Of a DNA stretch of 64,000 nt, positions 35,505 to 58,441 are shown in pieces. The stretch lies in NCBI RefSeq assembly GCF_032854445.1, contig NC_088302.1, positions 28,806,330 through 28,870,329 on the forward strand, written 5' to 3'. Source of the DNA: Liolophura sinensis (taxonomy: Eukaryota > Mollusca > Polyplacophora > Chitonida > Chitonidae). The notes beneath the pieces are model-generated. The model was not told the DNA's origin, searched no databases, and saw only the letters and a list, made by a program, of their open reading frames with translations. Positions within the stretch are counted from its first letter, which is position 1, and every line of letters begins with the position of its first letter. The position numbers were made by a program, and so were the translations under genes.

Positions 35505-35580
35505 ATGGTGTAGGGCCTTGCGATGGTCGTGCAGTGGTGGCACTGGGTGACGGCCAGCTGTTTGGTAGACTCATGTTAAT
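35505..35580 (+). promoter_or_regulatory. ABHD18: ABHD18 5'-UTR part with abutting uORF
   Basis: A good acceptor (gatttcag) ends at 35504. The leader holds a two-codon uORF at 35505 (ATG GTG TAG). A longer 18-codon uORF starts at 35523 (MVVQWWHWVTASCLVDSC) and its TAA (35577-35579) ends one base before the main ATG. A further ATG at 35573 ends in a TGA that overlaps the main start. This arrangement could lower or condition translation of the main frame. Confidence 0.5.
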
Positions 35581-47151
<11,571 letters not shown>

Positions 47152-47394
47152 CAAAGATACTGCACTGGACTGTCATGAGAAGCTGTGGAAATTGTCAGTA
47201 TACCCAGTGCCTTTAATTTTTGATGTGTGAATACATGTGAGTGCCTATATTTATACAGTGTGTTCTCTGCACAAGGTTTTCCCAGCGCCATTTCAATGAG
47301 GCCATGGACACAGTACAATGCTCACGTATATATATATATTTTATTTTTCCGAATGGAAAGTGTATGAAAACTGATTGCTGAGATGTGAACACTT

Positions 47395-47592
47395 TGTCAG
47401 AACTCTCAGACTCATTTCTCACTCTCTGGACAGAATTTGAACACTTTGTCAGAACTACTCTCAGACTCCTTTCTCACTCTGGACAGAATTTGAACACTTC
47501 GTCAGAACTACTCTCAGACTCATTTTTCACTCTGGACAGAATTTGAACACTTCGTCAGAACTACTCTCAGACTCATTTCTAACTCTCAGGAC
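47395..47592. repeat. Minisatellite, ~53-bp unit
   Basis: Just under four copies of 'tttgaacactttgtcagaac', 'tactctcagactcctttctc', 'actctggacagaa', in the region after the ABHD18 stop codon. Confidence 0.9.
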
Positions 47593-47782
47593 AGCTGTTT
47601 GGCCCTTGGCAAATGATGTCAAGTGTTTTGAATCCAATAACCCTTGATGTGGCTGTGGTTAGGAGGTTTGTTATCGTGCCTGGTGAAGGGTGGCTATTTT
47701 CTCTGGGCTCTGACTGCTTTTCTCCAATAAATCTGACTCCGGTGAGAGAATGGCTTTTAGTATCCTGTTGAATATAATCTAG
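47592..47782 (+). mobile_element. SINE-like family B copy
   Basis: 'tcaagtgttttgaatccaat' (decayed box B), 'gtttgttatcgtgcctggtg' and 'ccaataaatctgactccggt' follow the block order of the copy at 42596. Confidence 0.5.
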
Positions 47783-48058
47783 TAACCAAGGCTGTAAGTA
47801 AAGCTTTATGTAGTGCTGAAAGATTGTTTACTATTAAATGGACACAAACTGCAATATGTATTGAGTATTGTAGCCCTGTATTGAGTAGAGTTATAATAAT
47901 CTTGATTTGTTTTTTTGGGGTCTTTTTCATGTACTGTAGTAAGTCTTTAGTGTTGCAAACATGTTTGTTAACAACGATTTAATGAAATGAAAATTACTGT
48001 AGGCCTGCTTTTGACCGGGTTTTTTTTTTTAAGAAATACATGTATTCAGTATTGAGAA

Positions 48059-48064
48059 AAATAA
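48059..48064 (+). terminator. Candidate polyadenylation signal for ABHD18
   Basis: AATAAA about 0.9 kb after the stop codon, followed by T-rich sequence. Plausible only by position; other A-rich hexamers exist. Confidence 0.3.
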
Positions 48065-48235
48065 ACACTTTATTTACCGAATTTTACTTATGGATGTAGT
48101 TCTTGTCAGTTGTTATTCTCAAGAACAGTTTTTTGTTTTTAAATAGTGTGTAAAACGGAGCATCACCGTGTAATGAATCCATGAAACTACCTGTACATGT
48201 ATTTGAAATGTACATGTATTTGAAATGTACATGGC

Positions 48236-48402
48236 CAGCGAGGTTTACCTGTTCAAATCCAGCTCCTGCTGTTTTCATTACAGCTTTAAGTCAGGAGCTT
48301 TGTCAAGCCAGGCTTATATCACCAATAAACCTGACCCCTGCCATATAACTGTGCAGTTCTTAAACATGGGGTTAAACACCAACCAGTCCGTCAATCAATC
48401 AT
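48236..48402 (+). mobile_element. SINE-like family B copy
   Basis: 'cctgttcaaatccagctcct' (box B), 'ttaagtcaggagctttgtca', 'accaataaacctgacccctg' and a 3' end '…gggttaaacaccaaccagtc' like that of family A. Confidence 0.65.
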
Positions 48403-48514
48403 TTTAAGATGCAGAAATTTAGGAAATTGATCACAAGTCATGTGATGTCACTGTACCCTATTAAGGTCCCGGCAGGCCTCAGTAGAATCCAGTATTTTAA
48501 TGCGTTTTTGCCAA

Positions 48515-48894
48515 AAGAGGTGTAAAGGTGGTCCTAGACAGAAGTTTCTTCTGTGGTTCTGTGGCAAACAGTTCTCTCGCTCTTTCGTGGTGTAAAGAGG
48601 TGTAAAGGTGGTCCTAGCCAGCAGTTTCTTCTGTGGTTCTGTGGCAAATAGTTTTCTCGCTCTTTCGTGGTGTAAAGAGGTGTAAAGGTGGTCCTAGACA
48701 GCCGTTTCTTCTGTGGCAAACAGTTCTGTGGCAAACAGTTTTCTCGCTCTTTCGTGGTGTAAAGGTGGTCCTAGACTGCAGTTTCTTCTGTGGTTCTGTG
48801 GCAAACAGTTTTCTCGCTCTTTCGTGGTGTAAAGGTGGTCCTAGCCAGCAGTTTCTTCTGTGGTTCTGTGGCAAACAGTTTTCTCGCTCTTTCG
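48515..48894. repeat. Minisatellite, ~80-bp unit with deletions
   Basis: Five copies built from 'gtaaaggtggtcctagacag', 'cagtttcttctgtggttctg', 'tggcaaacagttttctcgct' and 'ctttcgtggtgtaaagaggt'. Some copies lack the 12-13 bp 'aagaggtgtaaag' piece. Confidence 0.9.
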
Positions 48895-49459
48895 CTGCCA
48901 TCAACTTCATTTTAATTTCTTATACACTTTTCATGTATACCTTTCTTTAAAATTGCTGTTGCATGCCAGCTTCTGTTTCACTCCCTTTTATTTCTGGTTT
49001 GTCCGGCTAATAAGGGAGAGACCGCCGTTTAAGTTCAGTCAGAACTAAAACGACTATCAGTTAACCATCAGTTTCTGGCCATGAGGTACCTGACCCTGAG
49101 GTCGCTGTTTGGAAACCCGGAGAATTCCAACAGGGAAATGCAGTGGTGATGTGACTGGGATAATGTTGACGCCATGCAGAATAAATCTGAACGTCGTGCA
49201 GAACTGTCTTGGTAAAGTAAGACAGCATGAGAAAATGAAGTTTTGTGAAAGTACCCAGGGCTTCTTTGCTCCAACACTGTGCCTTACACCGTGGATTCTG
49301 CACCAAAGTATACTGTGACAGTGCCATCAAGTCGAAAACCACTGAGTTGTCTGTGAATGACTTCAGCTATTCTGTACGAAAGTATTCATGGTGATGGTAA
49401 CATGAAATCTGGTTAAACAATCTGTGTATCTGCCGATGACCTCACCGAGTTTGTGTTAG
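48895..49459. other. Unassigned sequence
   Basis: No recognisable gene between two minisatellites. Overlapping short frames at 49061-49342 show no domain. Confidence 0.45.
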
Positions 49460-50392
49460 AGTATATGCAGCATCACAATCTGGATATCTGTGGAAGAGCG
49501 CACCGAGTCTGTGTCAAAATATACACAGATATAGCATCGCAATCTGGATATCTGGGGGAGAGCGCACCGAGTCTGTGTCAAAATATACACAGATATAGCA
49601 TCGCAATCTGGATATCTGTGGGAGAGCGCACCGAGTCTGTACCAAAGTATATGCAGATATAGCATCGCAATCTGGATATCTGGGGGAGAGCGCACCGAGT
49701 CTGTGTCAAAATATACACAGATATAGCATCGCAATCTGGATATCTGTGGAAGAGCGCACCGAGTCTGTGTCAAAATATACACAGATATAGCATCGCAATC
49801 TGGATATCTGTGGGAGAGCGCACCGAGTCTGTGCCAAAGCATATGCAGATATAGCATCACAGTCTGGATGTCTGTGGAAAAGCGCACCGAGTATGTGCCA
49901 AAGTATACACAGACAAAGCATCACAGTCTGGATATCTGTGGAAGAGCGCACCGAGTCTGTGCCAAAGTATACGCAGATATAGCATCACAGTCTGGATAGC
50001 TGTGGAAGAGCGCACCGAGTCTGTGCCAATGTATGTGCAGACAGAGCATCACAATCTGGATATCTATGGAAGAGCGCACAGAGTCTGTGCCAAAGTATAT
50101 GCAGATATAGCATCACAGTCTGGATAGCTGTGGAAGAGCGCACCGAGTCTGTGCCAAAGTATACGCAGACAAAGCATCACAGTCTGGATATCTGTGGAAG
50201 AGCGCACCGAGTCTGTGCCAATGTATGTGCAGACAGAGCATCACAATCTGGATATCTATGGAAGAGCGCACCGAGTCTGTGGCAAAGTATACGCAGACAA
50301 AGCATCACAGTCTGGATATCTGTGGAAGAGCGCACCGAGTCTGTGCCAATGTATGTGCAGACAGAGCATCGCAATCTGGATATCTGCCGATG
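49460..50392. repeat. Minisatellite, ~64-bp unit
   Basis: About 14-15 copies of 'ctggatatctgtggaagagc', 'gcaccgagtctgtgccaaag', 'tatacgcagatatagcatca', 'caat'. The left copies (…tgtcaaaatatacacag…) and right copies (…gccaatgtatgtgcag…) form two sub-families. The right one alternates two unit types, indicating dimer amplification. Confidence 0.93.
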
Positions 50393-50574
50393 ACCAAACT
50401 GCCTTCTGTGTCAAAAAATTCAGAGTGATGATATTATGTAGTCGACAACAATCTGGTTATCTGTGGACAATAATCTGGTGATCAACCGCACTGGTTCCAT
50501 ACGATGTACAATGTGATAATATTATACTTGACAATACTATACTGTGATAATCATGTATAAATTGTGTAGATGGC

Positions 50575-50868
50575 TCTTATAACCATGGGGCCTCCGTGGC
50601 TCAGTTGGTTAGCGCGCTAGCGCAGCGTAATGGCCCAGGAGTCTCTCACCAATGCGGTTCCTGTGAGTTCAAGTCCAGCTCATGCTGGCTTCCTCTCCGG
50701 CCGTATGTGGGAAGGTCTGTCAGCAACCTGCGGATGGTCGTGGGTTTCCCCCGGGCTCTGCCCGGTTTCCGCCCACCATAATGCTGGCCGCCGTCGTATA
50801 AGTGAAATATTCTTGAGTACGGCGTAAAACACCAATCAAAAAAAAAAAAAAAAAAATCTTATAACCAT
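50575..50868 (+). mobile_element. SINE family A, full length, with 12-bp TSD
   Basis: The plus-strand element spans about 50587-50856 and is the best reference copy. The tRNA-like head 'ggggcctccgtggctcagtt' has box A TGGCTCAGTTGG and box B GTTCAAGTCC. Then come 'ggccgtatgtgggaaggtct', 'ccaccataatgctggccgcc' and 'gtgaaatattcttgagtacg', ending 'caccaatc' plus about 20 A. Perfect 12-bp duplications 'tcttataaccat' lie at 50575-50586 and 50857-50868. Confidence 0.96.
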
Positions 50869-50969
50869 AATGACTGCCAAATTAAATCGTGGACATTTGT
50901 CATAGAATACCCTCGAGATATTTTGATGCAGTCGCAGGCAGATTGCCGGTTTGGACGATTTGATGTTAT

Positions 50970-51108
50970 GTGTAGTAATTGGTTTATTTATCTATTTACT
51001 TGATTAGTGTCTTACGCCGTACTCAAGGATATTGCACTTACACGACGGCGGCCAGCATTATGGTGAGAGGAAACTGGGGAGAGCCTGGGGGAAAGTGTAG
51101 TAATTGGT
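50970..51108 (-). mobile_element. SINE family A, 5'-truncated, with 14-bp TSD
   Basis: Minus-strand 3' half only (about 50984-51094), from '(ttta)n…cttacgccgtactcaagg' to 'gggagagcctgggggaaa'. Perfect 14-bp duplications 'gtgtagtaattggt' at 50970-50983 and 51095-51108 show it inserted in truncated form. Confidence 0.93.
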
Positions 51109-51667
51109 AACACATTTTATTCAGCACATGTTTTCATCACATAAAATGCATCGTGAATATGTGAACCTATATACATGTATATCGAAATACATATACATAT
51201 CTATAAATATCGAATTTATCGGTGTTCTTTTGTCTTTTGTATTAATGATTGTTATAGATTTGAGAAAAAGACTCAAGGTAAAGCAGCATAAATCTTTTTT
51301 TAGCGTCAATTCAGCATAGTTATGAAATGAATATAGCACTAGAAGCACGAGGTGTAAGGCTAAGTAAGCTTGTATACATATATTTTGAACATGTCAAACA
51401 TTCCCGAACTAAACCTAGCTCAATAAATATTTCCGTATCTCAAAAAAAAATGAAAAACACAAAACACCCCCGACTAAGGAATAAAATGCGCAAACGATCT
51501 GAGAGCAAACGCAGTAAACAGAATTGCACAGAGTTTGTCAGGTATGAAAGAGAAACCCCGCAATGCACTGCTTCCAGAAAGGCTAGAAAATAACTTGTTT
51601 TGCTAAGAGCCTTCTTTCTAGGTCAATGTGATGGAGCTGCCTCTGTTTTTCCTGAATGGATCAACGC

Positions 51668-51908
51668 CTAGGCTTGGCTGAAGTCATCTGTAACCATCTC
51701 GGTGCCATACATGGCAGGTTCTTTGAGGATAGCTTTCTTGGCTGTGATTATCGGCGCTTCTTTGCCTTCACGACGCTTCTTATCTGACGGATCATGCAGG
51801 TAGATTTGTACGACGCCTCGCACGCTACTCGCCGCGAACAGAATAAACTGGTCGTCCCATGTAAACATCCGAGCGCCGAGCATGTTATCTGCCGTGATGT
51901 TCCCAACG
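51668..51908 (-). CDS. C-terminal exon of an unrecognised protein
   Basis: The acceptor 'ctgttggcag' is followed by an open frame to TAG at 51668: 'VGNITADNMLGARMFTWDD', 'QFILFAASSVRGVVQIYLHD', 'PSDKKRREGKEAPIITAKKA', ending 'YGTEMVTDDFSQA'. The composition is clearly protein-like, and 'WDDQFILFAASS…VQIYLHD' is suggestive of the last blade of a WD40-type propeller. With the NACHT/WD40-like N-terminal exon at 53387-53885 on the same strand it may be the other end of one gene. The distance is then too short for the expected middle, unless the 200-N gap hides much sequence. Confidence 0.5.
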
Positions 51909-52363
51909 CTGCCAACAGAAAAATATGTATACGTGTTAAATAAGCTCTTACGTCACAGAAGCCAACATATAGAAAGAACTTCCTACGCTTTTTCTTTGTT
52001 AATGATGTCACATGAAGTTTCATAAAAGTGCCCTCCACCCCCCAAACACACCTAAAAAGTATCCCGATTAGTATTAAGAATGCCTTGAATAACTGCCTTG
52101 AATAACTGCCTTGAATAGTTGCCTTTCAGTACATATCAGACTCGTACCTGTACTATTATTAGTGTTCAAAAGATTCCAAAGATTGAAAAAAGTTATAGTG
52201 CGACTCGCTGTATAAATTTTAGAAAAATTTATTACCTATTTTGAAGAGAGCATCTGTTCAGAAGAAGCTAATATTTCGTGACAGGTAATTATTTATATTA
52301 AAATACTAGCAAAAATTTAATTGGTTTTGTACTGATGTATTTCTGGCCAGTAATCTCCGATCT

Positions 52364-52521
52364 CTAATACTTGTAAAGAGCATTCACCACAGCATCTAGA
52401 ACTGCTTGCAGTTTCACGGCCTTCAAGCAGTCCTCACGAATGGTTTTCAGCTCCTGCTTCAGTACAGAGCAGTTTGCATCTTCACAAATTTTGTAATAGT
52501 GGATCACCAACACAGCATTGC
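52364..52521 (-). CDS. Unrecognised coding fragment
   Basis: Minus-strand open frame ending in TAG: 'VIHYYKICEDANCSVLKQEL', then 'KTIREDCLKAVKLQAVLDAV' and 'VNALYKY'. The amphipathic helix pattern and balanced composition look coding. No acceptor AG lies near its upstream stop, so it may be a relic or be interrupted by an indel. I do not recognise the family. Confidence 0.35.
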
Positions 52522-52949
52522 GGATACATTACACACGATATACAAGTACTCAGCCCACTCAGGTATATCATGAACAATTAGCTAGGCAGTTAAAGAACAT
52601 ATAATTATTTAGTTACCCTTTCAGTCTAGGATGAATGAATGAACTTTAATTGCTGTTTCTGAAATAGGGGTTTGTCATTAATCACTTGTGGCGAGAAAAC
52701 TGTTTTTGTGGCAGCTTAAACTGGTTCAACCCTCATAAAAAGAGCATAAATTACAAGTTTATAACTCATAATTTTGGATTAACAGGCGACTGAAATTATA
52801 TAAATTCAAAACTCTAAAAATAGGGTTTTTTTTTTTACTCTGTCTCAAACGTGACAAATATAAGCAGATTCGGAATCATCGACATCGAAAAAATACATCG
52901 GAATAGATAAAAGTTATATCAAAATTCCAACCGCTTCATGACGTCATAT

Positions 52950-53149
52950 NNNNNNNNNNNNNNNNNNNNNNNNNNNNNNNNNNNNNNNNNNNNNNNNNNN
53001 NNNNNNNNNNNNNNNNNNNNNNNNNNNNNNNNNNNNNNNNNNNNNNNNNNNNNNNNNNNNNNNNNNNNNNNNNNNNNNNNNNNNNNNNNNNNNNNNNNNN
53101 NNNNNNNNNNNNNNNNNNNNNNNNNNNNNNNNNNNNNNNNNNNNNNNNN
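52950..53149. other. Assembly gap, 200 N
   Basis: Exactly 200 unknown bases, probably a placeholder of arbitrary length. It lies inside the minus-strand gene region, so exon content there may be missing. Confidence 0.99.
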
Positions 53150-53250
53150 TTCGCACTTGTGACGTACATATTTGCATGTTCGATTGGAGGAAGACAAGTT
53201 TCATCACCCCACCAACAAAATGACCGAGGGAATGAACATTTTCCACATCC

Positions 53251-53320
53251 TTGACTGGGGTTGAACTCGCGCTTTCTTGTTGAGTGAAGTCGCCCAGCTT
53301 ACCACCGAGCAGCCCTCGCT
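53251..53320 (-). mobile_element. tRNA-like sequence (SINE head or tRNA relic)
   Basis: On the minus strand, 'gcgagggctgctcggtggta' (box A-like) is followed about 30 bp later by 'gcgagttcaaccccagtc' (box B-like GTTCAACCCC). The acceptor ends do not pair, so it is not a functional tRNA gene. It lies in the intron next to the gap. Confidence 0.4.
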
Positions 53321-53386
53321 TTCCAACAGATATTATAATATGATACAAATGTTTACGGTAAACATCTAGAGCATGCGGTATCTGAC

Positions 53387-53885
53387 CTGTAAATGTGGAA
53401 CTTGTAAAGATTCTGACGATGCGAGATAAATTCGGGTAGGCCACATCCAGCTTGCCCTCTAATGCTGCTATCAGTCTTTCGCCTTCCGACAGGTGCCGCT
53501 TCGGAACAGGGACAAAGGCGGTATCCGGTGCGACTGAATCTGTTTCCCCTGGATCACTGTCTTTGTCAGGTTCTGTCTTTTCGCTTTTGTTATCATCTGA
53601 GGCTTTGTCAGAGTCTTCCGCTTCTTTTTCATCATCCGAGTTTTTGTCAGACTTTCTTCTTCGTCTTTTTCGCTTTTGTCAACTCTGAATTGCCATCGGC
53701 CTCCTCTTCCTTCTCACTTTTCTCATCGTCCAGACTGCTTCTTATTCTCAACGTTTCTAGAATGGTCAGAGATTCTGTGGTGTTCATCATATGTTCTGGG
53801 TCGGGCAATATCCCTGGCAACCTCGTTAACCACTGCTGAAGCGTCGCTACTTACAAGAGGCGCCCATTCTTGGAACTCTTTAAAC
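53387..53885 (-). CDS. N-terminal exon of a NACHT/WD40-type protein (probable), with frame breaks
   Basis: Acceptor 'tatgtggcag' at the 5' end, donor GTCAGA at the 3' end. It encodes 'FKEFQEWAPLVSSDASAVV' and 'NEVARDIARPRTYDEHHR', then an acidic/lysine linker ('SDKNSDDEKEAEDSDKASD', 'KTEPDKDSDPGETDS'), then 'LIAALEGKLDVAYPNLSR' and IVRIFTSSTFT. The last block resembles the conserved 'VRIF.SSTF.D' start of NWD1/qui-1-like, TEP1-like and NPHP3-like proteins, large STAND-type NTPases abundant in molluscs. The linker changes reading frame at about 53725-53745 and again between about 53650 and 53700. This indicates assembly indels in repetitive GA-rich sequence, or a decaying gene. Confidence 0.5.
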
Positions 53886-54405
53886 CTGCCACATAAAAAA
53901 TGGGAACGATTCAGTATCGATGTTTACTTATAAGTTGACAATGCCACCGCACGACACTGAGGGAGTAATGCATTCCCACGGCAAGGTACGGTTATCGCAC
54001 GTGCGGCACTCGACTCTCTCTGTACGGCACTGTAAGGTTACTTCACGGCACCTGTTACTGCACGGCACCTGTTACTGCAACGGCACCTGTTACTGCACGG
54101 TACTGTACCGGCACCACACGGTACTGTACAGGTTCAGATTGTGATATTAACTACTTGACTGTTGATTAGCTTGTTGATTATACTCTAAAAATTCTTCACT
54201 TATACAATCTCGGTATTGGGGTACTGCACATTAGTAGTTGGGTACTACGCGGTTACAGTACAGCGTTGTGACTGCCGCATGGTGTTGTGTGCTGTTATAC
54301 AAAGCTGAGGCATATGCCGCGTTGTAAATTCACAGATATAAATTCTCAGATATATCAGGTGATCACGTATATGGGCTACACTAAATCAAGATATGCCCCA
54401 GTCAA
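53886..54405. other. Intergenic or intron, with short repeats
   Basis: No gene recognised. The stretch 54040-54120 repeats 'cacctgttactgcacggcac' imperfectly three to four times. Confidence 0.5.
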
Positions 54406-54412
54406 AATTATA

Positions 54413-54499
<87 letters not shown>
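54406..54499. repeat. Long (AT)n microsatellite
   Basis: About 45 AT units, directly followed by a SINE fragment at 54510. A second (AT)n tract lies at 54668-54693. Confidence 0.97.
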
Positions 54500-54500
<1 letters not shown>

Positions 54501-54506
54501 CAATTA

Positions 54507-54604
54507 AAAGGCGGATGGTCGTGGGTTAATGCTGGCCGCCGACGTATAAGTGAAATATTCTTGAGTACGCGTAAAACACCAATCAAATAAATAAATAAAT
54601 AAAT
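54507..54604 (+). mobile_element. SINE family A, truncated and internally deleted
   Basis: 'ggcggatggtcgtgggtt' jumps directly to 'aatgctggccgccgacgtat', omitting the 'tcccccgggctctgcccgg…' stretch, then a normal 3' block and (AAAT)n tail. 'acaattaaaagg' occurs before it (54500) and after it (54604). Confidence 0.85.
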
Positions 54605-54661
54605 ACAATTAAAAGGGCAATATATGCATATATATATAAATATATATTACAATTAAAAGGG

Positions 54662-54693
<32 letters not shown>

Positions 54694-54697
<4 letters not shown>

Positions 54698-57661
54698 TCG
54701 CTCACTTTTTCCGAGCTTTCTCTTAATGGAGTTAAATGGCGTCGTAAATTTGCATTTTAGTACCGGATTTCACCTCAAAAAATATAACCCTAACAGTCTA
54801 TCATCTCTAGAGTCCATAAGACTTTTTGTGGGTTAAAAGCAATTTTTTTTTTATTTAAAGGCAAAAATTCCTTAATTTAAACGATTTGAAAACGAGACAG
54901 GCTTTCGATGAAAAACAAGAAAAAAGTGTTTTATTTATGTTTCTTGTTAACTTACAACGGTGGTCACGGATTACGGGTGGAAAAACAAAGGGGCTGATAT
55001 TTAACCTGTACCAATAGCCAGCCAACAAAGCTGATGTGTTATAGGTAGCTGACTGAGCTGACTACGTCGACTTCAGGTCAGGAGAAGGTTGCCTGTTACA
55101 AATGCATTGATCATAAACACCTTTATACTGGCCCACATAAGACATTTTATATATTTACTGGGTTTGTTGGTGAAGGGAACCGCTTTGTATCACTGACTTT
55201 AGCCAGGTACCTCTTTTGTTAAATGTTTTCTCTTGGTTCCATTTAGTTTAACAGTTATAACTATCACCCTTTTCTATTAAGAATACGTTTTAAATTGGGT
55301 GGAAACTCTACACCTGCATGAGTGGAAATATTTCCGTTTGTGTGTGTGTGTGTGACACAAACGTGCATAAGCACCGAAATACTAATTTTAGGTATAGACC
55401 AGATGTATATAAGTCTACATGTCTAGTGAGAGCAGACAGCTTACTATATTGGGTACGGGATAATAAAGGGTCCTGCTCCGGAGTAATATACGTCCTGGTT
55501 GAAAACCTTTCCGTCCAGGTAGAAACGCTGCATGATATGGCAAGCGAAAAAAATGTTGGGGGTGGCTGGGGGAGGGGGAAGGGTCGTTTTGCTGTCCGGC
55601 ATGGAGATCTCGGTATCTGCGGTTTGGTAGCCATAGCGACAAGCAATCATTGGCAGATTGGAAGACAGTAATTCATTGGTAAAACGGTTAAATACACGTG
55701 ACTGTTATACTATAACCTTGGACTAACTGACCTATTATAGAATAAGGGTATAATATTGACTTATAGCGTTCCAAACAACCCCCAGCTTGCACGTACGAGC
55801 GGTGTTGTCACGGTCATGGCCTGAACACCTATCATACGTGCCTGGGCATGGTAGCATCGTCACCCGGGTGTCTGCGATATCGAATAACTGACTTCACCGT
55901 TTGTAAGGTTACTCTTTGACTGGTATGCAGAATAGTATATATCTACTATAATCTATGACATAGAGGACTACACAAAAATATGTTTGAACTCCTTCGTATT
56001 TAGTAGTCTGTAATGTGTAAGGACTTACATGTGAGCACATCACTTGTACCGTGCGTAAGACTTATTAATATTTGCCGATTATGCTCTGTGCTATAGTCTT
56101 TTACAGTAACACCCACACACTACTCTTTAGTGTCACGACACGACTGGACTGGGTTCGCTACCCCCCCCCCCCCCCCACCCCCACCCCCACCCACCCAACA
56201 ACCCACACCTTACACAACCCACACCTTACAGGCCATGTTAAAATCTAAGGCTCCTTACACCAGCCAGTCCATCCCATTGGAGCACCAGTTACCTACCCTG
56301 CCGCGCAGACAATACTGTAGCAGCGTTAATACAACGTCCCAGGCACAAGAGTCGGGTTCTCGTCCAGCACTGCTCATCAAGCTTCTTTGATGAATTCGAG
56401 GCTGCGCTCAGCCTACCTCAATCCAGTCTTCACTGTTTACAGGTGCCCATGGAGACACACCCACACAAGGCCACGTGTTCTCTGGGATAATCAATATATT
56501 TGTTCTTTCGTCATCAAATATAAGTGCCGGTACATTAACAAAGTACGAGTTTATACACCATTATAGTGGACTGTATGGTACACTCGCTAAAGAATTGTAC
56601 ACTACATACTTTACATTTGTCTGGACTCTTACAGGATTGATTCTACCCTATTAAATTATTATTACTCTGATTCTATTCTACTATAACTCCTTTTTTAAGC
56701 AACGGTCCACGTCAACTTGTGAGCTAACGTATGAAGGTGTTGGTCACGGAAGGGGTAGTGCGAATATCTAAGTGAATTAATACACTTCTATACAAAAGTC
56801 TCCCCGAATGAGATTTCTTTGTGTGAGGCTTAAGGCTCGCCAAATCACATTACAGTATTTGCGTGTATAACATCACTATGTCACTAAGAAGAGAAACACA
56901 AAAGTAGAAACGCATCACAGGAGAAGACTGATACACCGTGATATGTAATAATGTACGAGTAATGTAATACCCATCATGTAAAGTATTAAAGAATTCTGTG
57001 TAATGTAATATCACCGCGTAACGTAATAAAATTTACCGTGTGATGTATTTAAAACCAGTCTTGGAACTACATAATGAAAATTTTCGTTGTAGCGTAATTA
57101 TTTTATTTCCCCAAACGATAGTGTAATAAAATATTTTTTAATTTTTATAATATTTATATATGTTATATAATAGCATATACTGTAACAGGTATATACATTA
57201 AGCTTATTCACGGTCGACGTCACTCGCCTGGTCTATTGTCCCGTCTAAAAATCTGTTCTGGATATTACGATTTCTGGTTCGTGCAACCAATCGGTGGTGT
57301 TTGCTTCTATCTCTATTAGCATAATGCCATTGCTATTTAAGACTGGTTGTAAGTCACCGTGCGGCTGGTGGTACGTGTGGACGTCCAATCTCCAACGATT
57401 GAAGAAAATCCATGGTAAGATCAATCATGGATAGATAATCTTGCGACTAAGGGTGGCACTCAGCTACCGATTGTACAACTTGCACTACCAATATGATATG
57501 TCACAGGTGTGAACGTCAGTCAGGAAATTGTCAAAGGTGGTTGTTTTACAAATGAACATTGTATTTCGACCAGGCACAAAGTAAGAGGGCAATGGGGAAT
57601 ACTGCCTGCCTAAAAGAAATATTCTTCTGTTCTTTTCTGCAATACTGCGTATGTAACAATT
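54694..57661. other. Unassigned sequence
   Basis: No recognisable gene. It contains a C-rich tract at 56161-56200, a short (GT)n at 55338-55352 and AT-rich stretches. Open frames at 55308-55671 overlap on both strands and show no domain. Confidence 0.45.
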
Positions 57662-58036
57662 CTACATGATGGCGCTCTTTCTGCATGGTGATCCTCTTTC
57701 TGTATGGTGGGCCCACTTTGTGCATGGTGGCCCTCTTTGTGCAAAAAGTCCTCTTTCTGTGTGGTGGCCATCTTTTGGTGGCCCTCTTTCTGCATGGTGG
57801 CCCTCTTTGTGCATGGTGGTTCTCTTTCTGTATGGTGGCCCTCTCTCTACATGGTGGTGCCTCTTTCTGTAGGGTGGCCCTCTTTCTGCATGATGGCTCT
57901 CTTTCTGCAAGGTGGTTCTCTTTGTGTATGGTGGCCCTCTTTGTGTATGGTGGCCCCTTTTCTGCAAGGTGGTCCTCTTTGTGTATGGTTGCCCTCTTTC
58001 TACATTGTGACCCTCTTCTGCATTGTGGCCCTCTTA
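57662..58036. repeat. Minisatellite, ~19-bp unit
   Basis: About 19-20 copies of 'ctctttctgcatggtggcc' with length variants. Long open frames on both strands across it (57546-58115 minus, 57685-58104 plus) are repeat by-products. Confidence 0.92.
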
Positions 58037-58339
58037 AATCAGTTTTTACACAGCACTTTTTCTCCAAACATACACGTAAATTGACCACCATCGTAGATAA
58101 GTAGGCAATTCTCAAGTTTGTTGTTAAACAACAAAATAAATAAATAAATAAATAAATATCATATGGTTACTAAAGATATTGAGGAATATGTGCTGCATTT
58201 CACATTTCAGTAGGATTACTATTATTAATATCAGGCAGGATATACATGTACATTGCAGGTTGTTAGAATAATAGAAAAAAAAACACTTTGCCAGAGTAGA
58301 TCTATCCAGCCTACCAGCGTGCAAAAAAGTCTTTATCAA

Positions 58340-58441
58340 TATCCCGATTTCCTCCCACCATAATTCTGGCTGCCTTCGTATAGGTGAAATATTCTTGGAG
58401 TACGGCCTAAAGACTCCAGTCAGATAAAACAAATAAGTAAA
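58340..58441 (+). mobile_element. SINE family A 3' fragment
   Basis: 'tttcctcccaccataattct', 'ggctgccttcgtataggtga', 'aatattcttggagtacggcc' and a decayed tail. Confidence 0.8.

Noticed and set aside
49456-49951. 143-residue minus-strand frame with repeated 'QISRLRCYICVYFDTDSV'
   Set aside because: The 64-bp satellite unit happens to lack stops in all three minus frames; the frame simply cycles through the repeat.
54287-54590. Open frames of repeated Tyr-Ile
   Set aside because: Direct translation of the (AT)n microsatellite.
57546-58115. 189-residue minus and 139-residue plus open frames
   Set aside because: Both span the same 19-bp minisatellite; low-complexity translation on both strands.
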